A stretch of DNA of 64,000 nt from Tachypleus tridentatus (lineage: Eukaryota; Arthropoda; Merostomata; Xiphosura; Limulidae). Below are positions 20,785 to 32,214 of the stretch, piece after piece (position 1 is the first letter of the stretch; every line of letters begins with the position of its first letter). The stretch covers positions 5,022,001 to 5,086,000 of the forward strand of contig NC_134831.1 of the NCBI RefSeq assembly GCF_004210375.1. Direction: 5' to 3'. The notes below the pieces were generated by a model. That model was not told the DNA's origin. It made no database searches and saw nothing but the letters and a program-made list of their open reading frames with translations. Made by a program: the position numbers and the translations under genes.

Positions 20785-21450
20785 AACTCGATAATACGTT
20801 TGTTTTGTTGAAATTCTAAGATCAATTATTGTTACGTTTGAAACTCTGCAAATGATTTGTTGTTTTGTTGTTTTTGAAACTCTACAAATGATTTATTATT
20901 TTTTGTGTTGTTCATTAAATTCTACAAAGGATTTATTGTTTTTGTTGTTTTTGAATTTGGAACTCTACAAATGATATATTATTTTTTGTGTTGTTTATTA
21001 AATTCTACAAATGACTTATTGTTTTTGTTGTTTTTGAAACTCTACAAATGATTTGTTGTTTTGTTGTTTTTGAAACTCTATTCAAATGATTTGTTGTTTT
21101 TGTTGTTTTTGAATCTCTACAAATGATTTATTACTTTTGTTGTGTTAGAAACTCTACAAATGACTTATTGCTTTTCTTGTTTTTGAAACTCTACAAATAA
21201 CTTATTGTTTATGAAACTCTACAAATGATTTATTGTTTTTGAAACTCTACAAATGATTTATTATTTTTGTTGTTTATTGAACTTTACAAACGATTTAATG
21301 TTTCATTTTTCAAACTCTATAAACGATTTGTTATGTTTTGATGTGTTTAAAACTCTTTAAACAATTTATCATTTTTGTTATTTTTGAAACTCTAGAAATT
21401 ATTTTTTATATTTATTGGTTTTTAAACTACTCAAAAATTTCTTATTTGTT
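20785..21450. repeat. 36-bp minisatellite, about 16 units
   Basis: Units of GAAACTCTACAAATGATTT followed by TTGTTTTTGTTGTTTTT, with length changes in the T-rich half. Units at the right end are decayed. Confidence 0.85.
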
Positions 21451-22652
21451 GTTTTATAAAATCAGTTTCTTTGTGTTGTTGTTGAACTTATTTTTAATTG
21501 AAAATTTTAAAGAGTTTTTCTCTATATATTTTTGTCTAAAAAGCGATTAGTTTTAATTGTTATACATTCAAAAAGGTTCAAGTACTATTATTGTAACATG
21601 TAAAACGGTTTAATCGTTATTATTGCTATATAACTTTTAAAATGGTTTATTTTTATTGTTGTACTTTTAAAAGATATTCCTTGTCGCCGTTCCACTTTCA
21701 ACGTCTACAATTCAAATACTTTCATGTTTTCCGGTTTTGTTTTGTTTTTACTTTAAAAGCATCTTTGCCTTTAAAATATGTTGGTTGCTGTTCTTGTAAC
21801 TTTAAAAACAACTTCGTTCAGTTCTTGTATTGACTTCGTTTTTCTTTAATACTTATTTATCTACTTTCAATAATTGTAATTTTTGACACGAATTACGCAA
21901 AGCATATAATATTATTCATTACGTTATGTTTAATGAGCTGTCTATTTCGTCACTAACACTTGCAAAAGCAACGAAAGTACCGTGCAAGTTTAACATTTTT
22001 CACATAAAGTTTAGTTTACATTTCACGTCATCAGGATAGTGTCACTTAATTAACAATTCTATCATAAGTTAAAGTCAAATTTGTTCACAGAATATTGAAG
22101 CGCATCACAGAACTTATCGAAAGCCACGAAGGAAAAAAAACAACAACAACTCGACTTCATTTGCTGAGTTTCTATCCCAGTAGGTAATTAACTTTATAAT
22201 GCCCTTTTATGGCTCTAACTATTTCCTTGTAATGACTTTGCCTTAATATATGCACGCTCGTAGTGGTAGTACTATGATTAAATGTACTTGTGGGTTAACC
22301 ATTTTTATAACTCAAACGACACGTCGTAAATTTTCCTACGTGTGTAATTTCCCACTAATGAAACAGATTACGCAAATGAGAGATCTCATCACGTTAACAC
22401 CTTACATTTTTTGAAGTTTCTGTATCATTTATTACACAAGAAAACAATTCTTATTAAACATCAAAAATCAGAATTAATCTTTGTCTTTCAATTAATATTG
22501 TGGAAAAGTCGTGGTTCTTCAAATTCGGAAGTAATGGCTTAAGATGAAAACACTTCGATTTATTTATGAGAGGAGAGTGTACAGAAAGGTAATGCAAGCG
22601 ATGTTAAAATTAATAACGAAACCTCGCCACGTTCAATATACATAAAAGTCAC

Positions 22653-22768
22653 AGCCCCCCAGTAGCTCAGCGGTATGTCTGCGAACTAACAACGCTAAAA
22701 ACCGGGTTTCTACACCCATGGTGGGCAGAGCACAAATAGCCAATTGTGTAGCTTTGTGCTTGATTGAA
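22653..22768 (+). mobile_element. SINE family B copy, well preserved
   Basis: Head CCAGTAGCTCAGCGGTATG, B box region GGGTTTCTACACCCATGG, hairpin AGCACA AAT AGC CAATTGTGTA GCT T TGTGCT, then GATTGAAAAC. About 115 bp, so the family is a tRNA head joined almost directly to the hairpin tail. Confidence 0.82.
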
Positions 22769-23077
22769 AACAGCAACAAAAACAACATAAAAGCCAGTTT
22801 GATGCTTATGATAAATGAAAAACAAGTAGCTTGAAAGTGTTTCTAATAGGCGTTTAATACCTTGATTAAGAGAATGACGTGGCCAAATTGGATTGGTCGT
22901 GTTGAATAGCCAAATAAAGCAGTAGCAATGAAAGAAAATTGAATCGTCATTAGCTGTTGGAAAATAGTTATTTCTCACTACGGTTTATAACTATAAGTCT
23001 TAGGACTGTTTGTAGCAACATAATACTTATAAGATGAATCTAGTATTTAGGTTATTTTTCTCAAGATAAGCTTTCAC

Positions 23078-23157
23078 ATTGTGGTTAGGGGGCGCTCTAC
23101 TAGTGATCTAAAGGCCTTGGCTTCGAATGCCCGTCACAACGAACATGCTCGCCCTAA
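23078..23157 (+). mobile_element. SINE family A head fragment
   Basis: GTGGTTAGGGGGCGCTC, B box GCTTCGAATGCCC and the start of the body (AACATGCTCGCCCTAATTTA, where a deletion joins distant parts of the body). Confidence 0.6.
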
Positions 23158-23703
23158 TTTAGAGGACAATAAGATGTTGGTGAAGGTAAGGAACGATACG
23201 TCATGTAGGTTAGAACACAAGATATTGGTGAATGTGTCGAAGCGTTATATGGCTTAGGATACATGATACTAGTTAAGTTGGCAAAGGTGAATAAAACAAA
23301 ATATCTGATTAAATTAAACAGTAACACGTATTTAAGATAATGTTTCTCAACTACGATCAGTGTACTGACGACGTTCTTTCATAACCACTTTGTTGATCTT
23401 TGGATTTCATAAAAACAAAGAAAGAAAGAAAAACTGACACAATTTTCGTATAATCTTTATGTTTCATGAAAACAAAGAAATAAAAACTGACAAAATATTC
23501 ATGTGTGAATCGTTGTGCTTGCATTTCTGTGATCCCCGGCTGTTTAGAGAGGCAGTGAGCCAGCTCTTGATGTGTGAAAGGCTGAGAAAAACCGTTGTGG
23601 ATCATAATGAAAGTTATAATTTTTATTTTTTGCAACGTTTCGAACAGTCATATTTGATCGGGTAGTATACACCTAAAAATAGTGACGAAGAGCCTTGCGA
23701 AAG

Positions 23704-23958
23704 TTTGTTGTTGTTTTTTTTAATTTTGCGCAAAGCTAAACCAGAGCTGTCTGCGCTAATGGTCCATAATTTACCAATTTAAGACTAGAGGAAAGGCAGC
23801 TGGTTATCAACACCCACCGTCACTTCTTGGGCTACTCTTGTACCAACGAACAGTAGGATTGATCGTTGCATACTAATGCCTCCACGGCTAATAGAGCGAG
23901 CATGTTGTTGGGAAGGGGAATCGAATCTGCGACCGTCTGATTATGAGTCGAGTGCCTA
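23704..23958 (-). mobile_element. SINE family A copy, truncated head
   Basis: Tail and body present. The tRNA-like head stops after ATTATGAGTCGAGTGCCTA. Decayed throughout. Confidence 0.78.
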
Positions 23959-24464
23959 CGAAGGACATAAGTCCGAAACTTCGCAAGAAAAGAACGTTTT
24001 CCTCTGGCTCGGAGCGCGCGCGTGTGTGTTAATTTTCTGCTCTGACGTGTGAGCATATGAGTATGATGTGAATGTTGCAGTGAGACATCACAGAAGTACA
24101 GGACATAACTTATACGTCAACATACTTGAAAATAAGTAAATCTACATAATAATTACAACAATTACTTTGTGTTCAGACAGCGAGTGCTGTCGTTGGGTAG
24201 TCTGTCAATTAAGGGTCCTAGAGGCGACCTCTGCAGATGTCTAGATCCAACACTCTCTAGTTGTCAGAGTGTAACGTACGATGAGGGAAAATAAAACACA
24301 TGATATTTCCAAACAGGCAACTAACAAAATAAGCCTTATGTGTATATGATCAGTTCCTTATAAATTACCAAACACATGATGTTATAGGTAGTAATAATCT
24401 ATAGAAAACTAATAACATTAAAAGGATGAGAGTATAGGACCCATAGCGTTGCGACTTTGAGCTT

Positions 24465-24690
24465 TATATAAACAGCAACCAACATGAAATATGTTAGAGC
24501 CACATGTTGCTTCCATTTAACCATTAAGCCTCATGTAAACAACTAGCATTATGAAATATAAAAGACCTGCAGGTCACTTAAGGTTGCCCTATTGAGCCTT
24601 ATGTAAACAACTAACAAAATGAAATATAAGAGAGCTGCATGTCACTTAAGATTACATTATGCCTTATGTAAATAACTAACAGAACATTAA
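24465..24690. repeat. 66-bp tandem repeat, 3-4 units
   Basis: Units share GCCTTATGTAAACAACTAAC, ATGAAATATAAGAGACCTGC and GGTCACTTAAG. The first unit is more decayed. Confidence 0.75.
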
Positions 24691-24731
24691 AACCTTCAGA
24701 CCTCTTATACTAACACGAATTGTTTCACTTT

Positions 24732-24954
24732 TTATCTGCGCTAAGCATCTTTAATTTAGAAGTTTAAGACCAGAGAAAAGGCAGCTAGTCATCACTACCC
24801 ACAGCCAAATCTTGGGATACTCTTTTACCAACGAACAATGGGATTGACCGACCCTTTATAGCTTCCCCACGGCTGAAAGGATGAGCATGTTTGGTGTGAC
24901 AGGGACTCAAACCCGCAACCCTCAAAATGCGAGTCGAATGCCTTAACCACCTGG
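24732..24954 (-). mobile_element. SINE family A copy, 3' hairpin lost
   Basis: Body from TCTGCGCTAAGC to head ending TTAACCACCTGG. B box ACTCAAACCC is altered. Confidence 0.75.
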
Positions 24955-25013
24955 TTTTCTGAACTTTTATATTACATTTTCAGTTATTTATTGCATTTGT
25001 TTCGCTAACCCTA

Positions 25014-25042
25014 ACACACACACACACACACATATATATATA
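25014..25042. repeat. (CA)n(TA)n microsatellite
   Basis: About seven CA then six TA repeats. Confidence 0.8.
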
Positions 25043-26070
25043 CTGAATCGCTGAAACAATTTCCTGTAAAAAAGTATCTAATGATCGAAAAAAAGGTTCT
25101 GCTCACCACGGACGTCGCAAGCTCCCAAATATATCATTGTGCCACTAGGGGCGAAAGAAGAGCGAACAATAATAAGTAAAATCCAAATATTATTTTGTGG
25201 TTCGGCATTATTTACCAGTCACCGTATTTTTTTGAAGAGTATTTGTTTAAACTCACTGAATTCGAGTGCACGTGTTTAGGGTTTAATTCGTGATGACATG
25301 AAACAACTCAGCTTTTATAGTAGAACATTACTACAGTAGTGTCTCTAACTCAGAATGCTTCATTGGGTATATCCATTAGTTTGGCTTAAAAACGTCGTTT
25401 CCAGGCGGATAATCTCGAGATTGTTATGGCAGTAGAATTATTTTCACCAATAAACCAAATGCTTGGGAATAGAGGACGTTGTTTTTTTTAAGGAAATAAA
25501 ACTACGTTACATTAGACAAGAGAAATCCCTTAAGAACAATTATCTGTGAAGTGACGTCAGAGCGGATCGGAAACCTTCTTAATTTAATACTATTCTGAGA
25601 ATATATACATAATGGCAAACGAGCTTAAAATAAGTTACGTTTGTCGTGTAATTTGTTAAAAGAGTTTGTAATTGAAAGAACTAGAAGCTAGGGGAACAAA
25701 AATAGAAGAAAAGGATATCAATTTACCTGCCTTCTCAATATAAGCGAGCTTTGAATTAGTTTAGATAATTTTCACACCATTTATCTGTCATATAGATATT
25801 ATTGATGTCGAGGAGACTCGTTATTATTGTATTTCAAGAATTAGGAGCAGAGCTCTTTCAACAGTGACTATGATAAATCAGGATGTATTTGAAAGCGTGT
25901 GTTAGCCTGAAGATCGTATACAATATAAGTTGAGAAAAGTGTCTGTTCATCAGTGTCTGAAATTCCCAACTCATATTCTATTTGTATTAATGTATGTTTT
26001 GAAACGATAGAAATGTAGTTCCATTTCTTTATAATACTTTGGTGAAAAGTAAACAAAAGAAAATTTTGAA

Positions 26071-26517
26071 ATCCAAATGTCTTGTAAATCATAATGATTT
26101 AATCTTGTGTTCTTGTAAATCATAATGATTTAATGTTGTGTTCTTGTAAATCATAATGATTTAATGTTATGTTCTTGTAAATCATAATGATTTAATGTTG
26201 TGTTCTTGTAAATCATAATGATTTAATCTTGTGTTCTTAAAATCATAATGATTTAATCTTGTGTTCTTGTAAATCATAATGATTTAATCTTGTGTTCTTG
26301 TAAATCATAATGATTTAACCTTGTGTTCTTGTAAATCATAATGATTTAATCTTGTGTTCTTAAAATCATAATGATTTAATCTTGTGTTCTTGTAAATCAT
26401 AATGATTTAATCTTGTGTTCTTGTAAGTTATAATGATTTAATCTTGTGTTCTTGTAAATCATAATGATTTAATCTTGTGTTCTTGTAAATCATAATGATT
26501 TAATCTTGTGTTCTTGA
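26071..26517. repeat. 31-bp minisatellite, 14 units, with higher-order structure
   Basis: Units of CTTGTAAATCATAATGATTT plus AATCTTGTGTT, highly uniform. A 30-bp variant (CTTAAAATC in place of CTTGTAAATC) occurs at 26236 and again at 26359, exactly 123 bp apart (30 + 3 x 31), so a block of four units was copied as one. Confidence 0.9.
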
Positions 26518-26569
26518 AAGTTACGTTGCTTTTTTTATTCTTTAATGTGATGTAATGGGCAGGTCAATA

Positions 26570-27225
26570 AATTCAACTACCCGAAACGCTGGATAACATT
26601 ACATGTACAACATTACAATTAGATAAAACTGAAGACAAGGAGTGGCAAAAGATACATTGCTCGAAGTGAAAAAAAGATACCAGCAGATAGTAAAATGTCT
26701 ATGGGGACGAAGCTAATGGTTTTGGATTGTTATGTCATACCAATTCTGATGCATGTGCCAGAGTGTTGGATAATACCGCCGAGTACGAAAAAGAGAATTG
26801 AGGCAACTGAGTTGTGGTTCCTAAGACACATCTTGAAGGTTATGTTGGACAAACGTCTTAGATGAAGATATTTTGTCACGAGAAAGTTGCAGGAGAAGGT
26901 TACTGACTAACATTAGACACAGACAGTTGGAGAGTTTCTTGAACAAGTTATGAGAAAAGAAAAAATTAAAGACAGGCCGTGGAAGACAGTGGTTGACTGA
27001 TGTCAAGAGTCTATCAAAATGGATGAATATATCGACATTAGAAATTATTTGTGCCTCAAAGGGTGGAAATCCGAAGAAGACCATGGTCACCAACATCATG
27101 TTTGGATACAGTATATAGAAGACATTTGTAGAAAACTATGGTGACCAGAGTCCTTTTTTGGATACGGTAAATACAAGACACCTGCGGAAGAACATAGCCA
27201 CTAATGCTCTGTTTAAATAAACACG
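26570..27225 (+). mobile_element. LINE reverse transcriptase, C-terminal fragment
   Basis: 26694-26845 reads MSMGTKLMVLDCYVIPILM, then PECWIIPPSTKKRIEATELW, and RHILKV, the thumb-like region common after the RT palm in RTE/L2-type LINEs. Further on, frames give MRKEKIKDRPW and KWMNISTLEIICASKGGNP-type sequence (about 26950-27070). Stops and frameshifts are present. No 5' part of the element is here. Confidence 0.7.
27060..27225. repeat. tandem repeat of the LINE ORF end, about 3 units
   Basis: The segment with GAAGACCATGGTCACCAACA and TTTTTGGATACGGTA-like sequence recurs with a period of about 58-62 bp, decaying to the right (GGAAGAACATAGCCACTAAT). Confidence 0.6.
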
Positions 27226-27950
27226 TTATTTCATCAACTAGGTACACTCGGTAACAGCGACATTTTCGGCCCTAGTCCCAAATATACCTCATGAGTTTTA
27301 GCCATTTTAAAAGCCTTAGTTTGGTTCTAAATCTATATACTCAACTACGAATTCAAATAAATCTTTAAAAATGAAAAAAAAATCATATATTCTAACCAAT
27401 ACGGTTAAAGAAAGAGTGTAACGTACTTTGAAACAATGTATTGTATTACTATTAGTCTAACCTAAAACGAATTTTATGTGTAATTTAACTGGAAATGGTT
27501 CACACTGGGGTTTATTTGAATACTGAAAGGACCTTGTCAGTTATTACATGAATTGTGTGTATAAGTATGTACCTGTTCTTCCGCTCTCACTGGGAGTTAT
27601 AATGTCGTGTACTCTGTTTGATTGCCTTTTCAAAGAGTAATTAATATAATCCAAATGTGTCTATGAACAATTTGATTACTTCCATTTGAAAATAAATTAT
27701 TATATTATGCTACGTTTGAAGTCACGTCTTTCTTAAAGTTAAATACATTTATAATGTCATTCTGTAAATAGAAAAGTAACCATGTAACCAAGATTATTAA
27801 ACATAAAATTGTTATTTTGTGCTACATTTGGTTACTTACTGCTTTATGTAACCACTAAAAGTTTACGTTTATGTCGGCAATGTAAGTTTTAGGTAATTCG
27901 ACCAGTAATTGCCCTTGCTTACAGTTAAGAATGAAACATGGAAATCTCCC

Positions 27951-28062
27951 CATCCCTGGTGGCTCAGCGACATGGCTGAGAGCTCACACTGCTAAATTCC
28001 TGGTTTTGATACTCGTGGTGGGCGTAGCATAGATAGCTCTTAGCGTAACTTTGCTCTTTGCA
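27951..28062 (+). mobile_element. SINE family B copy, decayed
   Basis: TGGTGGCTCAGCGACATGG head, TTTTGATACTCGTGGTGGG B box region and the tail GTAACTTTGCTCTTTGCAAC. Confidence 0.7.
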
Positions 28063-28090
28063 ACAGAAAAAAAAAAACGTTTTTATAAAC

Positions 28091-28222
28091 CTGATGCCTC
28101 TGAAGTGGCACAGCAGTATGTTTGCGGACCTTCACCTCTAAAAACCGGGTTTCGATACCCGTGGTGGGCAGAGTACAGATAGCCCATTGTGTAGCTTTGT
28201 GCTTAATTCAAAATAAACAGAC
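28091..28222 (+). mobile_element. SINE family B copy, well preserved
   Basis: Head AGTGGCACAGCAGTATG, B box region GGGTTTCGATACCCGTGG, hairpin at 28172-28203 (AGTACA GAT AGC ... GCT T TGTGCT) and tail ATTCAAAATAAAC. It lies just 18 bp beyond the exon 2 donor repeat. Confidence 0.85.
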
Positions 28223-28239
28223 AAACATGAACCTGATAG

Positions 28240-28400
28240 CAAATTACCCATAATTTTACGATCCAGTTCCATAGTTTACCCATAACTGTACGATCAGACT
28301 CCAAAACGTACCCATAATTGTAGATTCAGCTTTAAAACTTACCCATAATTGTATGGTTCCGTTCCGTAACTTACCTATAATTGTACGATCAAGCTCCGGA
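28240..28400 (-). repeat. 32-bp minisatellite built on the exon 2 splice donor
   Basis: Five tandem units, read on the minus strand, each with an ATTATRG|GTA-type junction. The exon-end equivalents are at 28375 (true donor, GTAAGTT), 28343 (GTAAGTT), 28312 (GTACGTT), 28280 (GTAAACT) and 28248 (GTAATTT), spaced 32, 31, 32 and 32 bp. The shared unit includes the last coding bases of exon 2 (TGATCGTACAATTATAG in unit 1). Reading straight through from exon 2 stays open for more than 40 codons. Donor 2 would add 32 nt (frameshift) and donor 3 would add 63 nt, 21 codons in frame, including an NGT sequon. Confidence 0.85.
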
Positions 28401-28452
28401 TTTCTTTGGATTTCCATATCGCTCGGGAAGAGAGTGTGATAATGACATTTAT
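28375..28452 (-). CDS. stg1: stargazin-like TARP, coding exon 2 (residues 90-115)
   Basis: A 78-bp exon, phase 1 at both ends, between a T-rich acceptor (TTTTTTTCGCAG) and donor ATAG|GTAAGTT. It joins exon 1 as a Tyr codon split T|AT and exon 3 as an Asp codon split G|AT. It encodes the second half of extracellular loop 1, starting YKCHYHTLFPSD. C92 is the probable disulfide partner of C73 in GLWRIC. Vertebrate CACNG2 has a similar-sized second exon at this place, as I recall it. Its last ~23 coding bases (residues ELDRTII) are the first unit of a 32-bp tandem repeat that continues into the intron, so coding sequence and donor are both part of a minisatellite. Because the exon is a multiple of three with equal phases, skipping it would keep the frame. 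Confidence 0.88.
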   Translation of the reverse strand: MNVIITLSSRAIWKSKEIRSLIVQL

Positions 28453-28982
28453 CTGCGAAAAAAACACAAAAAAACTTATTATCTTCGTAGTAACACACTT
28501 GTCTGAAGGACTTCAGTCCTCTCACACAAACACTTGAAACTATCCACGTCTTAAGTTTCCTTATTCGATTTGTGTTTGTCACCGAATTCCTTATTAAGGC
28601 TTTCAATTAATTTCATCATTAGTTATTTCAGATTTAATTTAGAATGTTAGAAGAGAAAGGTTTTAGACATTAATTAAGTATCAGTTTTTTTTTCCTTTTT
28701 GCATTTGGGGCAATTAGGATAATCACAGGATAAGAGCAACAAAATGCGGAACAGTTATAAACTTCATAATCAATACAGGATTTTGAGTTAAGCCTTCATA
28801 AGGTTCAAAATTAACATGTACAATAAGGCCATCGAAGAGTATTAGTTGTTATATATGAGTGTTATCTCAATGTAATATTTTATAACAGTAGAGGTTAATG
28901 GATTTTAATAATTTATATGATTATTTATAAAATTCATTTGGCAACCTTCTGCATGAAACTTACAGTGGGCAGAAGATTTATT

Positions 28983-29155
28983 GTAATTAATTATTTTACT
29001 AAAGAAATAATTTACACTTTTTTATTGTCGAATTACTTATTTTACCGAAGAAATAACTTAAACTTTTGTATTGCCAGATTAATTATTTTACTAAAGGAAT
29101 AATTTAATATTTTATATTGTTGGATTAATTAGTTTACTGAAGAAATATTTTATAA
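28983..29155. repeat. 53-bp tandem repeat, 3-4 units
   Basis: Units share ATTATTTTACTAAAGAAATA and a T-rich spacer (TTTTATATTGTTGGATT). Confidence 0.7.
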
Positions 29156-30334
29156 TTAGGTCCAAAATTATATTTCCTATTTTAAAATTTAGTAATTAAC
29201 TAACTAAGGAAACAGAATCACATGGTCTTCAACATTTTGTAGCCCAGTTCAAACAGTTTTTATTTACGTGTCTACGGACATGTAAATGTGCAAGTTTGAT
29301 CACTATTCGATTTCAGTCTACGTTCAAAGCAACATGTTCATAATTACAGTAGCGATAGCGTCATCCTGGTCTTTAGCTCCTTGATATTTGCTAGAAGTGT
29401 GCAATTCATAATACCCTTAACATACCCCCATATGTCTTTCCTATACTGGCGTCTATAATTACACAATACCACAGTTATAGACCTAATCTCTGCAAGCCAA
29501 ACGATGCATTGAGCCTTTTCTTGCGCGGTTGGAATTTTACTTATTGAAGAAAAGAGAAAAAAACAACACAAACTGTTGGGCTACAAGATGTTGAAAACGG
29601 CGTGGTGTGTTTCCTCAGTTATTTAATTATTAAAATTTAAAATACGAAAGACAATTTTGGGTCATTCTATATTATGATTCTTGTTTTACATTTCTCTCAG
29701 CAAAACTAAAACATTAATTAAAACATGAGGGTTACTTTTATACAATAATATTATTATTTATGTTCTTTTTTTCGAGCTCTTATATATCAAAATATTGACG
29801 GGGAGGAATGTGTCATAGAGAATAGAAAATGTTCTGTCGCAAAACTGTGATCAAACCAAAACACATAGAGCAAGTGAAGGCAAAAATCAACTGAAACTAC
29901 ACCATAGAAGAATAAAGTACGTGTACGAAATAGGAAAAGACGTAATAACAATCTTAGTCTTAAAGGCGATTCTGAAAATACAATAAAAAAATTGCATAGA
30001 GTCTGTTTGTGTGTTGTCAATATACGCCACCAGAGCAAACCTCATACAGATACGAGAAACATATATTTATGATAATACCGTAAATCGACAAAAAATTATT
30101 TTCGAAAATGTCACTTCGACCAACTACTGTTCGTCAAATCTGTATAAAAAATGAAACAAATAGAAAGTAAAATAAAAAATATAATATTAGAGGGTATGCA
30201 CGACGATAAGCACGACATCATGCGTTTAACGACGTCACAAAATAAGGCACAACTTGTAGTTTAAAATATGTGTTACAAAAATCAGTCTGATATTTTATAA
30301 ACTTATAATCAATTGTGTATTTTCTTTTCCACGA

Positions 30335-30613
30335 GGGCCCGGTATAGCCAAGCGTGTTAAGGCGTGCGACTCGTAATCTGTGGGTCGCGGGTTCGCATCC
30401 CCGTCGCGCCAAACAAGCTCGCCCTTTCAGCCGTGGGGGCATTATAATGTGACGGTCAATCCTACTATTCGTTGGTAAAAGAGTAGTCCAAGAGTTGGCG
30501 GTGGGTGGTGATGACTAGCTGCCTTCCCTCTAGTCTTACACTGCTAAATTAGGGACGGCGAGCACAGATAGCCCTCGAGTAGCTTTGTGCGAAATTCAAA
30601 AGCAAACAAACAA
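30335..30613 (+). mobile_element. SINE family A copy, subfamily A2, with perfect target duplication
   Basis: A 279-bp copy flanked by the 12-bp direct repeat TCTTTTCCACGA at 30323-30334 and 30614-30625. Head GTTAAGGCGTGCGACTCG, B box GGTTCGCATCCCCG, hairpin at 30562-30590 with stem GCACA/TGTGC (both sides changed relative to GCGCA/TGCGC), tail (CAAA)n. It is the best-defined insertion in the window. Confidence 0.93.
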
Positions 30614-31937
30614 TCTTTTCCACGAAATCCAATCCTGAATACAAACAGTTTTGTTTCTCTTTTTTGGTCACATCGTTTTACTTTTATTCAGTAACTTCAT
30701 AAAGTATCTTATATCTGGCTTATTGCTAAGCAAGAGGTCTTGGATTCTTTTCTATTTCTTTCATTTTATATACATCTCTGAAAAGGGGAAGTTGCTCGAA
30801 GCGCCATTTTGGAAAATAAACTTTACCCATTTGTAAACTTCACTAATGCTGACGATGAGTTGGACCCTATGATAAAAATTACTAATTATTTTGTAATATA
30901 ATAATAGTAAAATATATATTATAAAGAAACTTAAGACTTATAAGACTTTTCCTTAAGATTACTTTGATATAAGAATAAGCGAAATACTGGTCACATTTTG
31001 TCAATAACGCTTTCAGTTCATCATCTAAATAAATATTTAAAAAAATTTAATATTAAAGGCGACCTCTATAAAATTACCATATTTTAGGCCTTGTGAGATG
31101 CTACATTGTGGAAGACGCAACGTAATTTTGAAAGACAATTCTAGTAAAAAATATTTTGACTCACCAACCAACATCTTGTTGTAACCTTGACTTTTTCAAC
31201 CTCTTGAGTAAATACAGCCAAATACATCATATTCTTCACACTATACCGATAATATTAGTTAAAGCAAATGATTTATACCATTGAAAATACTTGTAATTAG
31301 TAAGTAATAAGATTATGATCTGTATGAGAGACCGTTTTGAGTAAACCCTAAGCTTACCTCTTGTCTTTCACTTCTGTCTTGGAAGACGCATGAGGATTTT
31401 TAAACATATTTTTAAAGAAAACATGTGTCTTTCAAGGTGTAAAATACGGTAACTTATTTTAATGGATACTTAGAATTAGAAACTGCAATTTATTTATTTA
31501 TTTATTTTTGTTATTTATAAAGTCAAGTATCGTAGGCAAGCTTTAAATATTGCCCGAATACAACTCGAATGTAGTCCCTTTGTATACATTACGTAAGCAG
31601 ACCGTGCTTGAGTCTGCAATCAGAGAAATGAGTAATATATTCTGGCATTGATTGGATCGTATGCAATCACATCAAAACAACGGTATTTCCGAAACAATTA
31701 GCACTGGAATCACCTATTCTCAGAAACTAAATTATGCACTTAATTACGTTATAACGCTGGACTTCGTCACTTCTTTGATTATGTGTGTTAGTTACCCCTC
31801 TTCAATTCCCCTTCATTTCTTTCCTATTATGACGCAAATGGCGCGAATCTATCATTTCTCGTTCGAGTATTGGCAGGAAACTGACCGGCCAGGCCTGGCT
31901 TTGGTTACAGTAACTTTGAGGGATTAAAAAGAAAGAT

Positions 31938-32214
31938 TGTTTGTTTGTTTGTTTTGAATTTCGCGCAAAGCTACACGAGGGATATATACGCTAGCCGTCC
32001 CTAATTTAACAGATAAGACTAAAGGGAAGGCAGCTAGTCATCACCACCCACCGCCAACACTTGTACTACTCTTTTATCAACGAATTGTGGGATCGACCGT
32101 CACCTCATAACGTCCCACGGTTGAAAGGGCGAGCATGTTTGGTGTGACAGGGACTCGAACCCGTGATCCTCAGGTTACGAGTCGAGTGCCTTAACCACCT
32201 GGCCATGTTGGGCC
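31938..32214 (-). mobile_element. SINE family A copy
   Basis: Full-length. A possible target duplication AAGAAAGA lies at both ends (about 31929-31936 and 32219-32226). Head ends CCACCTGGCCATGTTGGGCC. Confidence 0.88.

Larger units (their letters stand above)
18389..28374 (-). other. intron 2 of the stargazin-like gene (10.0 kb)
   Basis: Lies between exons 3 and 2, phase 1. It holds SINEs, the 36-bp, 66-bp and 31-bp minisatellites and a LINE RT fragment, listed separately. The stretches 19151-19924, 20116-20784, 21451-22652, 22769-23077, 23158-23703, 23959-24464, 25043-26070 and 27226-27950 are AT-rich and I see no gene in them. Confidence 0.8.

Noticed and set aside
26071..26517. possible CRISPR array (regular 31-bp repeats), and likewise the arrays at 1-2560, 20785-21450, 43185-45160 and 48165-48375
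   Set aside because: These are direct tandem repeats without unique spacers, in a eukaryotic intron or flank.
28256..28606. 116-codon ORF as a single gene
   Set aside because: Its middle is stargazin exon 2 with splice sites on both sides. The upstream part is intron and the downstream part is the donor repeat.
31652..31927. 91-codon plus-strand ORF
   Set aside because: No recognisable motif, no splice context and low-complexity composition at its start. It runs up to a SINE.
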